From an uncultured beta proteobacterium (lineage in GTDB: Bacteria; Pseudomonadota; Gammaproteobacteria; Burkholderiales; Burkholderiaceae), in contig CAIMXN010000126.1 of the NCBI GenBank assembly GCA_903845455.1, positions 1 to 5,807 on the forward strand: a stretch of DNA of 5,807 bases. Reading direction: 5' to 3'. The notes under the pieces were generated by a model. That model was given only the letters and a program-made list of their open reading frames with translations, ran no database searches and was not told the origin of the DNA. Shown here piece after piece: positions 1-5,578 of the stretch. The position numbers and the translations under genes were made by a program. Numbering within the stretch: position 1 is the first letter of the stretch; every line of letters starts with the position of its first letter.

Positions 1-54
1 CAAACCAATTACCCGGACATCACTGGCGCGTCGATTTAATTGCGCATCAGTCAT
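1..54 (-). CDS. Possible 5' end of a gene downstream of clpB (partial, unidentified)
   Basis: An ATG at 52-54 on the minus strand opens a frame that stays open to the left edge and would encode MTDAQLNRRASDVRVIGL. It begins 50 bp after the clpB stop, in the same orientation. Only a weak purine stretch (GAG) precedes the ATG. The same frame is also open upstream of the ATG back into the end of clpB, so openness alone proves little over 18 codons. I do not recognise the protein. The stretch could be the start of a co-oriented gene or noncoding spacer. The opposite strand is also open in one frame here, so strand is not secure. Confidence 0.25.
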   Translation of the reverse strand, partial: MTDAQLNRRASDVRVIGL

Positions 55-71
55 GTCTCGAGTGTACTGGC

Positions 72-87
72 GCAGGAATTTTCCTGC
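72..87 (-). other. Perfect hairpin just downstream of clpB
   Basis: The arms GCAGGAA (72-78) and TTCCTGC (81-87) are exact reverse complements with only 2 bp between them. In RNA this would be a 6-bp stem with a 4-nt loop. It begins 18 nt after the clpB stop codon. No T tract follows on either strand, so it does not qualify as a classical intrinsic terminator. It may protect the clpB mRNA 3' end, assist a Rho-dependent end, or act in the leader of a following gene. The palindrome is seen directly; the role is unknown. Confidence 0.4.
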
Positions 88-104
88 TTGCTTGCTATTC
101 GATG

Positions 105-2708
105 CTAGTGCACTTGACGGGTAAAGCTAAATTCACCTTTTTTATCCACATCTACAGGCACAACATCCTGAGGACCAAACTTACCTTCCAAAATCATTTT
201 TGACACTGGATTCTCAATGTACTGCTGAATAGCCCGCTTGAGTGGTCTTGCTCCATAGACTGGGTCAAAACCTACTTCCGCAATCTTATTCAAAGCAGCA
301 TCACTGACCTCAAGCTGCATATCTACTTTAGCAAGGCGGTCTGATAAGTTCTTCAGAAGGATCTTCGCGATATTGGCAATATTTGCTTTATCAAGACCGT
401 GAAAGACGACAATCTCATCGATACGGTTTAAGAACTCTGGACGGAAATGATTCTTTAACTCACCAAAGACGGCCTCTTTGATCTCAGATTGTTTCTTACC
501 AGTCATCGACTGAATCAAATGGGAGCCAATATTACTAGTCATCACAATCACCGTATTCTTAAAGTCAACAGTACGACCCTGACCATCGGTTAAGCGCCCA
601 TCATCAAGCACTTGTAGTAACACATTGAAAACGTCCGGATGCGCTTTCTCAATCTCATCAAACAAGATCACACTGTATGGATGACGACGCACTTTCTCAG
701 TTAAATAACCACCCTCTTCATAACCAACATAACCTGGCGGTGCACCGATCAAACGAGCAACACTATGCTTTTCCATGAACTCACTCATGTCAATCCGAAT
801 TAAGTGCTCTTCACTATCAAACAAGAAGCCAGCTAAAGCTTTGCAGAGCTCTGTTTTACCGACCCCTGTAGGCCCTAAGAATAAGAATGAACCATAAGGA
901 CGATTCTCTTCAGCAAGACCAGCACGTGAGCGCCGGATCGCATCCGATACTGCACGGATGGCTTCTTCTTGACCAACTACACGCTGATGGAGTAACTCTT
1001 CCATCTTGAGTAATTTATCGCGCTCACCCTGCATCATTTTTGAAACTGGAATACCAGTCGCGCGTGAAACTACTTCAGCAATCTCTTCAGCCCCAACTTG
1101 AGTACGTAAGAGTTTGTGTTTAACAACACCGTCTTTATCCCCCTTAGCTTCAGCAGCGGCTGCAGATTTCAGCTTAGCATCAAGTTCAGGCAATTTACCG
1201 TATTGCAATTCAGCCACTTTTTCTAACTTACCTTCACGCTGGAGTTTCACAATATCAGCCTTGATCTTTTCGATCTCTTCTTTAATATGGGCTACCCCCA
1301 AAACAGCACCCTTTTCAGCTTTCCAGATTTCTTCTAGGTCGGCATACTCGGCACCAAGACGTTTAATCTCATCCTCAATCAGACCAAGGCGCCTCTGCGA
1401 AGCTTCATCCTTCTCCTTCTTGACGGCTTCACGCTCAATCTTCAACTGAATCAAACGGCGCTCTAATTTATCCATGACCTCTGGCTTAGAATCTATCTCC
1501 ATCCGAATACGTGAGCCTGCCTCATCGATTAAATCAATTGCTTTATCTGGCAGGAAACGATCGGTGATGTAGCGATGGGACAACTCCGCAGCTGCCACAA
1601 TGGCTGGGTCGGTAATTTCAATGCCATGGTGGAGCTCATAACGCTCTTGCAGCCCGCGCAAAATGGCGATCGTTGCCTCCACACTAGGCTCTTCAACCAT
1701 TACCTTTTGGAAGCGACGCTCTAAAGCAGCATCTTTCTCAATGTACTTACGGTATTCATCTAAAGTCGTCGCACCGATGCAATGCAGTTCACCACGAGCC
1801 AAAGCGGGCTTCAGCATATTGCCAGCATCCATCGCGCCATCACCTTTACCGGCACCCACCATCGTATGAATCTCATCGATAAAGATAATGGTGCGACCTT
1901 CATCTTTAGCAACATCACTCAAAACCGCTTTAAGGCGCTCTTCAAATTCACCTCGATATTTAGCGCCTGCTAAGAGCAAGGCCATATCTAAGACTAGAAC
2001 ACGCTTGTCCTTCAGGGTCTCGGGCACTTCGCCATTCACGATACGCTGGGCCAAGCCTTCCACAATGGCAGTCTTACCCACGCCTGGCTCACCAATTAAC
2101 ACTGGATTATTTTTACCACGACGTTGCAGGATTTGAATTGTGCGACGAATCTCATCATCACGACCAATGACAGGATCAAGCTTACCCATACGAGCACGCT
2201 CAGTTAGATCGATGGTGTATTTTTTTAAGGCTTCACGTTGGCCTTCAGAATCTGCACTATTCACCGAATCCCCTCCTCGCACTAAATTAATAGCCGCCTC
2301 TAATGATTTACGATTTAAGCCATTTTCACGTGCTACTTTTCCTAACTCGCCTTTGTCATCAGCCACTACCAGCAAGAACAATTCACCAGCAATGAATTGG
2401 TCATTCCGTTTATTGGCTTCTTTTTCACATAAATTGAGCCAATTACTTAAATCACGGCCAACCTGAACTTCACCACTAGTGCCTTGAACTTCAGGTAAGT
2501 TGCTAATAATCTTTTCTGTGCCTTTTTCTAAACCTGGAACATTGACTCCAGCTCTCGTTAATAGGCTCTTTGCACCCCCATCAGAATCGCGCAACATCGC
2601 CAGCAATAAGTGAGCTGGCTCAATATATTGGTTGTCTTTGGCTAAAGCAAGACTTTGAGCCTCGCTGAGCGCTTCTTGAAATTTGGTGGTTAATTTATCT
2701 ATTCTCAT
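105..2708 (-). CDS. clpB: ATP-dependent chaperone ClpB (Hsp104-type protein disaggregase)
   Basis: Encodes a complete 867-residue ClpB, the cytoplasmic hexameric AAA+ machine that, with DnaK/DnaJ/GrpE, extracts and refolds polypeptides from heat-induced aggregates. The N-terminal domain (about 1-145) carries the two Clp_N repeats. The first AAA+ module has Walker A GEPGVGKT at 206-213 (Lys212), Walker B ending FIDE with Glu279, a pore loop in GAKYRGEFEER, and arginine fingers in ALERRF. A charged coiled-coil middle domain (about 410-540) provides the DnaK docking site that separates ClpB from ClpA and ClpC. The second module has GPTGVGKT at 612-619 (Lys618), Walker B LFDE with Glu685, pore loop GYVGYEEGG, and sensor/arginine motif FLNRIDE. 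No IGF/L loop for ClpP binding is apparent, as expected for ClpB. It is about 10 residues longer than E. coli ClpB (857). The ATG at 2706-2708 is preceded by AGGGG about 8 nt upstream, and the N-terminus MRIDKLTTKFQEAL is canonical. The gene stands alone under its own promoter. All catalytic residues appear intact. Confidence 0.98.
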   Translation of the reverse strand: MRIDKLTTKFQEALSEAQSLALAKDNQYIEPAHLLLAMLRDSDGGAKSLLTRAGVNVPGLEKGTEKIISNLPEVQGTSGEVQVGRDLSNWLNLCEKEANKRNDQFIAGELFLLVVADDKGELGKVARENGLNRKSLEAAINLVRGGDSVNSADSEGQREALKKYTIDLTERARMGKLDPVIGRDDEIRRTIQILQRRGKNNPVLIGEPGVGKTAIVEGLAQRIVNGEVPETLKDKRVLVLDMALLLAGAKYRGEFEERLKAVLSDVAKDEGRTIIFIDEIHTMVGAGKGDGAMDAGNMLKPALARGELHCIGATTLDEYRKYIEKDAALERRFQKVMVEEPSVEATIAILRGLQERYELHHGIEITDPAIVAAAELSHRYITDRFLPDKAIDLIDEAGSRIRMEIDSKPEVMDKLERRLIQLKIEREAVKKEKDEASQRRLGLIEDEIKRLGAEYADLEEIWKAEKGAVLGVAHIKEEIEKIKADIVKLQREGKLEKVAELQYGKLPELDAKLKSAAAAEAKGDKDGVVKHKLLRTQVGAEEIAEVVSRATGIPVSKMMQGERDKLLKMEELLHQRVVGQEEAIRAVSDAIRRSRAGLAEENRPYGSFLFLGPTGVGKTELCKALAGFLFDSEEHLIRIDMSEFMEKHSVARLIGAPPGYVGYEEGGYLTEKVRRHPYSVILFDEIEKAHPDVFNVLLQVLDDGRLTDGQGRTVDFKNTVIVMTSNIGSHLIQSMTGKKQSEIKEAVFGELKNHFRPEFLNRIDEIVVFHGLDKANIANIAKILLKNLSDRLAKVDMQLEVSDAALNKIAEVGFDPVYGARPLKRAIQQYIENPVSKMILEGKFGPQDVVPVDVDKKGEFSFTRQVH
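2262..2278 (-). promoter_or_regulatory. clpB: Internal translation start of clpB (Shine-Dalgarno plus GTG at codon 149)
   Basis: Within clpB the minus strand reads GAGGAGGG (2271-2278), then 6 nt, then an in-frame GTG at 2262-2264, which is codon 149. The AGGAGG core (2272-2277) is 7 nt from the GTG, a near-ideal spacing. E. coli clpB is known to make a second, N-domain-lacking isoform from an internal start at Val149, in the linker after the N domain (GGESVN there, GGDSVN here). The position, linker and ribosome-binding context match here, so a ClpB-deltaN product of about 719 residues is predicted. This ribosome-binding site is stronger than that of the full-length start. Expression is inferred. 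Confidence 0.7.
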
Positions 2709-2737
2709 TTTTTATGCCCCTAATATCTATCTATAGA

Positions 2738-2765
2738 ATATAAGGACATTAATAATAATTTCAAG
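2738..2765 (-). promoter_or_regulatory. Sigma-32 (RpoH) heat-shock promoter of clpB
   Basis: On the minus strand an exact CTTGAAA (2759-2765) is followed after 13 nt by CCTTATAT (2738-2745). The sigma-32 consensus is CTTGAAA, 11-17 nt, CCCCATnT, so the -35 box is perfect and the -10 box matches at 6 of 7 specified positions counted loosely, with CC, AT and the final T kept. The start point would fall near 2731, giving a leader of about 25 nt. The same DNA also offers a sigma-70 reading (TTGAAA, 16 nt, TATATT), so basal plus heat-induced transcription is plausible. ClpB is a classical RpoH regulon member, which supports the call. Confidence 0.7.
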
Positions 2766-2800
2766 CGTATAACCCACTTTTAACCCTAATTTTTCTTATT

Positions 2801-3043
2801 TTGACCTGGCTTGTTTACCTCCTCGAATGTGCTGATGGCAGCTTTTATGCTGGCATCACCAATCGCCTTGAGCATCGGCTAGAAGCCCACAATGCAGGGC
2901 AAGGTGCACGTTATACCCGCTCACGAAGACCGGTGACCCTTTTGGCAACGCAAGACCATCCGGACAGATCTGAGGCGTCTAAGGCGGAAGCCAAATTGAA
3001 GAAGCTCCCAAGAAATCAAAAACTAGGGTTTTTTAAGCCCTAA
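2801..3043 (+). CDS. GIY-YIG nuclease superfamily protein (YhbQ/UPF0213-like)
   Basis: A small 80-residue single-domain protein of the GIY-YIG endonuclease superfamily, in the bacterial YhbQ/UPF0213 group. The paired motifs are LVY at 4-6 (in place of GIY) and YAG at 16-18 (in place of YIG), inside VYLLECADGSFYAGIT. Arg26 and His30 in the following helix and Glu63 in the KAEAKLKKL helix match the usual catalytic Arg and metal-binding Glu. There is no DNA-binding or other fused domain. Members are cytoplasmic and presumed to nick or process nucleic acid, possibly in repair, but the physiological role of this stand-alone group is unsettled. The start is TTG at 2801: no ATG or GTG lies in frame before the upstream stop at 2756-2758, and homologues begin a few residues before the conserved WxVYLLEC. 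No Shine-Dalgarno is visible. It diverges from clpB and converges, 3 bp apart, on the Bug gene. Confidence 0.9.
   Translation: MTWLVYLLECADGSFYAGITNRLEHRLEAHNAGQGARYTRSRRPVTLLATQDHPDRSEASKAEAKLKKLPRNQKLGFFKP
3024..3042 (-). terminator. Weak hairpin between convergent stop codons
   Basis: TAGGGTTT (3024-3031) and AAGCCCTA (3035-3042) can fold with a 3-nt loop. Read on the minus strand, which suits the Bug gene ending at 3047, the stem carries one C-A mismatch and is followed by G then TTTTT (3018-3022), giving a short U tract. Read on the plus strand the stem is complete with one G-T pair but has no T tract. It lies inside the last codons of the GIY-YIG gene. A weak intrinsic terminator for the minus-strand gene is plausible. 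Confidence 0.3.
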
Positions 3044-3046
3044 GCA

Positions 3047-4024
3047 TCACTGCGTCATATTAATCTTGGTTTCTGATGCTATCTTTCTCCAGCGCGCCAT
3101 TTCTGAATTAATAAACTCTGCTGCTTGCTTAGATGTGCCGCCTAAGATCACAAAATCATTTTGCTCTAATTTTTCCACAACATCTTGAGCCTTCAGAGCT
3201 TGATTGATTGCTTGATTTAACTTCTGAATGATTACAGGGGAAGTTTTAGCAGGAGCAAAGAAACCCTGCCAGATACCATCTTTCATTTGCGGAAAACCAG
3301 CCTCGGCAATTGTGGGGGCATCCGGCATATTTGGAATACGTTTATCGCTAGTAACAGCAAGTACTTGTATTTTTCCCAGCTTCACAAATTGACTAACACC
3401 AACAGGTGCGCCACAGTAGATTGGAACTTCACCTCCAACCAAAGCAGTGATAGCAGGTGAAATTCCCTTATAAGGAATATGAGGTATATCCAACTTCCAT
3501 AATCCGTTAAAGATGCGCTCACAAATGACATGAGGTTGAGTTCCTGCGCCAGCAGAGGCAAAAGATAATTTTTCTTTGCTTGCCAATTCTTTTAGCTGAA
3601 GCAGAGATTTGACTGGCAAAGCTTGATTCACCACGATCACCATTGGTTGGTTCTCGGCAATGACGATTGGAGAAAAATCTTTTTCTGGATTGTAGCCAGC
3701 TGTATCAGGATTGAGGGCTGGGTTAACTACAAATGCAGAAGAAGCTGCCAATATGGTGTATCCATCTGGCGGGGCACTGGCAACAAATTGCGTACCGATT
3801 GAAGAGCCAGCGCCAGGCTTATTTTCTACAAATACAGATTGATTTAAAACGGTGCTTAATTTTTGAGCCACCACCCTTGCTGCTGTATCCCCAGCACCAC
3901 CTGCAGCAAATGGAACGATCACTCTAATAGGTCTATTGGGATAGTCAGAGCTTGGTTGAGCCAATACTTGAAAACTGAGAATCATCCAAAAAAACGAGTA
4001 CCCCAGAAATTTTGTAACCATCAT
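3047..4024 (-). CDS. Periplasmic Bug/TctC-family tripartite tricarboxylate transporter substrate-binding protein
   Basis: A 325-residue extracytoplasmic solute receptor of the Bug family (tripartite tricarboxylate transporter receptor). Members bind organic acids such as citrate, other carboxylates, amino acids or aromatic acids in the periplasm. Residues 1-22 form a Sec signal peptide (Lys5, hydrophobic core, likely cleavage after VLA22). The mature part shows the family signatures YPNRPIRVIVPFAAGG with GAGDTAAR (38-50), ENKPGAGSSIGTQ (67-79), APPDGYTIL (about 84-92) and the late PTIAEAGFP block. Length is typical. Three start codons lie in tandem: TTG (4025-4027), ATG (4022-4024) and ATG (4019-4021). 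A very strong AGAGGAGG (4031-4038) is only 3 nt from the TTG but 6 and 9 nt from the ATGs, so an ATG is preferred. It is divergent from the BKACE gene. No TctA/TctB membrane subunits are in the window, so it is an orphan receptor here, as is common for this family. The ligand cannot be deduced. Confidence 0.93.
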   Translation of the reverse strand: MMVTKFLGYSFFWMILSFQVLAQPSSDYPNRPIRVIVPFAAGGAGDTAARVVAQKLSTVLNQSVFVENKPGAGSSIGTQFVASAPPDGYTILAASSAFVVNPALNPDTAGYNPEKDFSPIVIAENQPMVIVVNQALPVKSLLQLKELASKEKLSFASAGAGTQPHVICERIFNGLWKLDIPHIPYKGISPAITALVGGEVPIYCGAPVGVSQFVKLGKIQVLAVTSDKRIPNMPDAPTIAEAGFPQMKDGIWQGFFAPAKTSPVIIQKLNQAINQALKAQDVVEKLEQNDFVILGGTSKQAAEFINSEMARWRKIASETKINMTQ

Positions 4025-4059
4025 CAACAGCCTCCTCTAATTAACACCAATGATGTTGA

Positions 4060-4086
4060 TGTATAAGAAATTCTTTCTCACGGTAA
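4060..4086 (-). promoter_or_regulatory. Candidate proximal promoter of the Bug receptor gene
   Basis: On the minus strand TATACA (4060-4065) could serve as a -10 box, with TTACCG (4081-4086) 15 nt upstream as a poor -35. Transcription would start near 4053, giving a leader of about 30 nt that includes the strong ribosome-binding site. The -10 match is good, but spacing and -35 are suboptimal, which would fit an activator-dependent promoter. Confidence 0.25.
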
Positions 4087-4134
4087 GTCTATAGGTAAAT
4101 TTGTTGTGATATTTCTAATTTAGGGTTTTCACTA

Positions 4135-4164
4135 ATTATATTTTTGCAATGTAAATTGAGTAAA
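4135..4164 (-). promoter_or_regulatory. Candidate distal promoter of the Bug receptor gene
   Basis: The minus strand carries an exact TATAAT (4135-4140) with TTTACT (4159-4164) 18 nt upstream. Transcription would start near 4128 and leave a leader of about 100 nt. The putative -35 overlaps the inverted repeat at 4154-4173. In such AT-rich DNA a chance TATAAT is not rare. Confidence 0.3.
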
Positions 4165-4173
4165 TATTCAATT
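4154..4173. promoter_or_regulatory. Inverted repeat, candidate operator in the divergent region
   Basis: AATTGA (4154-4159) and TCAATT (4168-4173) are exact reverse complements around an 8-bp spacer. The spacer itself is partly symmetric, so 8 of 10 base pairs across the 20-bp dyad match. The site lies 50 bp upstream of the BKACE start and overlaps a candidate -35 of the divergent Bug gene. Size and symmetry fit a site for a dimeric regulator. No regulator gene is in the window, so the binding protein is unknown. Confidence 0.4.
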
Positions 4174-4176
4174 CTA

Positions 4177-4190
4177 TTTATCCGAATAAA
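4177..4190. promoter_or_regulatory. Second short inverted repeat in the divergent region
   Basis: TTTAT (4177-4181) and ATAAA (4186-4190) flank CCGA; 6 of 7 symmetric pairs match across the 14 bp. It sits 4 bp after the first dyad and 32 bp before the BKACE start codon, where the BKACE promoter should be. It could be a second operator half or a chance AT-rich palindrome. I found no convincing sigma-70 promoter for BKACE on the plus strand. Confidence 0.25.
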
Positions 4191-4222
4191 CTACATACAA
4201 CCCTTCAAGAAAAAGAACTGTC

Positions 4223-5095
4223 ATGACTAAAACGATTCTCACTTGCGCAATCACCGGGAGTTTAACTAAGCCCGAAATGACTCCCTACTTACCGATTACA
4301 CCAGTGCAGATTGCAGAGTCTGCACTTAAAGCTGCAGATGCAGGCGCTGCGGTCGTTCATTTGCATGTTCGTCATCCAGATACTGGCAAACCGTCTATGG
4401 AATTGGATCACTACGCAGAAGTTTTTAACTTTATTAAAGCTCGCAATAAAGAACTGGTTATCAATTTAACGACTGGAGTAGGCGCACGCTTTATTCCATC
4501 AGAGAATGATCCAAAAATTGCTGCACCTGGCACTAGCTTATGCCCCCCGTTAAGAAGGGTTGAGCATATTACCGCCCTTAAACCAGATATTTGCTCGCTT
4601 GATCTCAATACCATGAATACAGCGAATGAAGTGGCAATCAATACGCCAGCAACCATTAGGGTGATGGCTAAAGTTATCCGTGATGCTGGAGTAATGCCTG
4701 AAATTGAAATATTTGACACGGGCGACCTTAACTTAGCGAAAGACTTAATTAAAGACGGCACTCTCGAAGGTCCAGGTCTTTATACCTTTGTGATGGGAGT
4801 GAAGTATGCACTTAATACTGACCCTGAAACACTCATGTATATGCGTAACCAACTGCCACCAGGAGCTAAGTGGGCTGCATTTGGAATTAGTAGATCCGCC
4901 TTCCCCATCGTTGCTCAAGCGCTGTTACTCGGGGGAGGAATTCGTGTAGGTCTTGAAGATAATATTTATATGGAAAAAGGAGTGCTATGTGAGAGCAATG
5001 CTCAACAGGTTGAACGAGCAAAGCGTATTGTCCAGGACTTAGGTGGTGAATTAGCTAGCTCCAATGAAGTGCGCCAAATGTTGAATCTAAAGTAG
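4223..5095 (+). CDS. BKACE-family beta-keto acid cleavage enzyme (DUF849)
   Basis: A full-length 290-residue member of the BKACE family (Pfam DUF849), whose founder is 3-keto-5-aminohexanoate cleavage enzyme (Kce) of lysine fermentation. These cytoplasmic TIM-barrel zinc enzymes condense a beta-keto acid with acetyl-CoA, yielding acetoacetate and a new CoA thioester. The opening TCAITGS strand, the zinc motif HLHVR with His46 and His48, NLTTG at 81-85, and GGGIRVGLEDN with Arg241, Glu245 and Asp246 are all present. The R-x3-E-D spacing and the HxH position match Kce (His46, His48, Arg226, Glu230, Asp231). Zinc ligands therefore appear intact and activity is likely. Substrate is not predictable: the family handles many beta-keto acids, including dehydrocarnitine, and 'Kce' would be an over-specific name. 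The ATG at 4223 has only a weak purine-rich leader. Translation ends at tandem TAG TAG codons. The divergent Bug receptor gene suggests an imported organic acid feeds this pathway, which is inference. Confidence 0.93.
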   Translation: MTKTILTCAITGSLTKPEMTPYLPITPVQIAESALKAADAGAAVVHLHVRHPDTGKPSMELDHYAEVFNFIKARNKELVINLTTGVGARFIPSENDPKIAAPGTSLCPPLRRVEHITALKPDICSLDLNTMNTANEVAINTPATIRVMAKVIRDAGVMPEIEIFDTGDLNLAKDLIKDGTLEGPGLYTFVMGVKYALNTDPETLMYMRNQLPPGAKWAAFGISRSAFPIVAQALLLGGGIRVGLEDNIYMEKGVLCESNAQQVERAKRIVQDLGGELASSNEVRQMLNLK

Positions 5096-5124
5096 TAGCT
5101 TGTAGATTTTTCTAACTACTTTTT
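5089..5124 (+). terminator. Stem-loop between BKACE and moaE stop codons
   Basis: AAAGTAG (5089-5095) plus TAG (5096-5098) can pair with CTA (5112-5114) plus CTACTTT (5116-5122), leaving A5115 bulged and a loop of 13 nt. On the plus strand the 3' arm runs into a T tract (5120-5124), as in an intrinsic terminator for BKACE. The minus strand has no U tract after the stem. The stem includes the stop codons of both convergent genes. It is AT-rich and so weak. Confidence 0.4.
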
Positions 5125-5577
5125 CCACCGAGCCATTGCGGCTTCGTCCGTCACACGGGCATCTACCCAGCGTGCACCTTCTGGTGTTTCTTCTTTTTTC
5201 CAAAATGGGGCAGCCGTTTTAAGGTAATCCATGATGAATTCGCAGGCAGCGAATGCCTCACCTCGATGCGCACTTGTCACAGCCACTAGGACAATTTGAT
5301 CCTCTGGTATGAGTGGGCCAATCCGATGAATGACTAATGTATTGCGAATATCCCAACGGGATTTAGCTTGATCAATCATTGCTTGTAAGGCTTTCTCAGT
5401 CATGCCTGGGTAATGCTCTAAGGTCATGCCTTTGACTTGGCTACCCTCATTCATGTCACGTACGGTACCCAGGAAACTCACCACTGCACCGACCTGAAGA
5501 TCGCCTTTACGAAGATTCGTAAGCTCCGTTGTTAAATCAAAATCAGCCTCCTGAATGCGGATCAAGGAATTTGCCAT
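5116..5577 (-). CDS. moaE: Molybdopterin synthase catalytic subunit MoaE
   Basis: The 153-residue large subunit of molybdopterin synthase. The cytoplasmic MoaD2-MoaE2 heterotetramer converts cyclic pyranopterin monophosphate to molybdopterin by adding two sulfurs from the MoaD C-terminal thiocarboxylate. Conserved blocks are VGAVVSFLGTVRD (29-41), LEHYPGM (53-59), IHRIG (83-87), AHRGEAF (103-109) and YLKTAAPFWKKE (118-129). Lys120 and Lys127 correspond to the essential Lys119 and Lys126 of E. coli MoaE. Length matches the family (about 150). ATG at 5577 is chosen because it follows the moaD stop after a single base (TGA G ATG) and GGGTGG lies just upstream. A GTG at 5586 would add three residues (M-A-E) and overlap moaD, and cannot be excluded. 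It is translationally coupled to moaD and convergent with BKACE, 20 bp between stop codons. Confidence 0.97.
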   Translation of the reverse strand: MANSLIRIQEADFDLTTELTNLRKGDLQVGAVVSFLGTVRDMNEGSQVKGMTLEHYPGMTEKALQAMIDQAKSRWDIRNTLVIHRIGPLIPEDQIVLVAVTSAHRGEAFAACEFIMDYLKTAAPFWKKEETPEGARWVDARVTDEAAMARWKK

Positions 5578-5578
5578 C

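Noticed and set aside
1..104. tRNA or small RNA gene downstream of clpB
   Set aside because: No cloverleaf, T-loop (GTTCGA-like) or CCA end is visible; only the isolated hairpin at 72-87 stands out.
1114..1449. Plus-strand open frame of 111 codons within clpB
   Set aside because: It is antisense to the ClpB middle domain, has a low-complexity Ser/Ala/Phe-rich translation typical of a shadow frame, and has no ribosome-binding site.
2220..2226. Run of seven A on the clpB sense strand (Leu-Lys-Lys codons), a possible slippage or frameshift site
   Set aside because: The downstream frame continues as normal ClpB, no stimulatory structure is evident, and a Lys-Lys run is expected in the conserved ALKKYTIDL segment.
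1663..2466. Several plus-strand open frames antisense to the first clpB AAA+ module
   Set aside because: They are shadow frames opposite a highly conserved coding region; none resembles a known protein or has initiation signals.
2724..2736. Short CTAT repeat in the clpB leader as a phase-variation tract
   Set aside because: There are only about three units ending in a CTATAG palindrome, too few to suggest slipped-strand switching.
3733..4066. Two overlapping plus-strand frames opposite the start of the Bug gene
   Set aside because: They are antisense to its signal peptide and ligand-binding motifs and run into the divergent promoter region; compositions are not protein-like.
4411..4761. Minus-strand frame of 116 codons within BKACE
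   Set aside because: It is antisense to a well-conserved enzyme, with no ribosome-binding site or recognisable domain.
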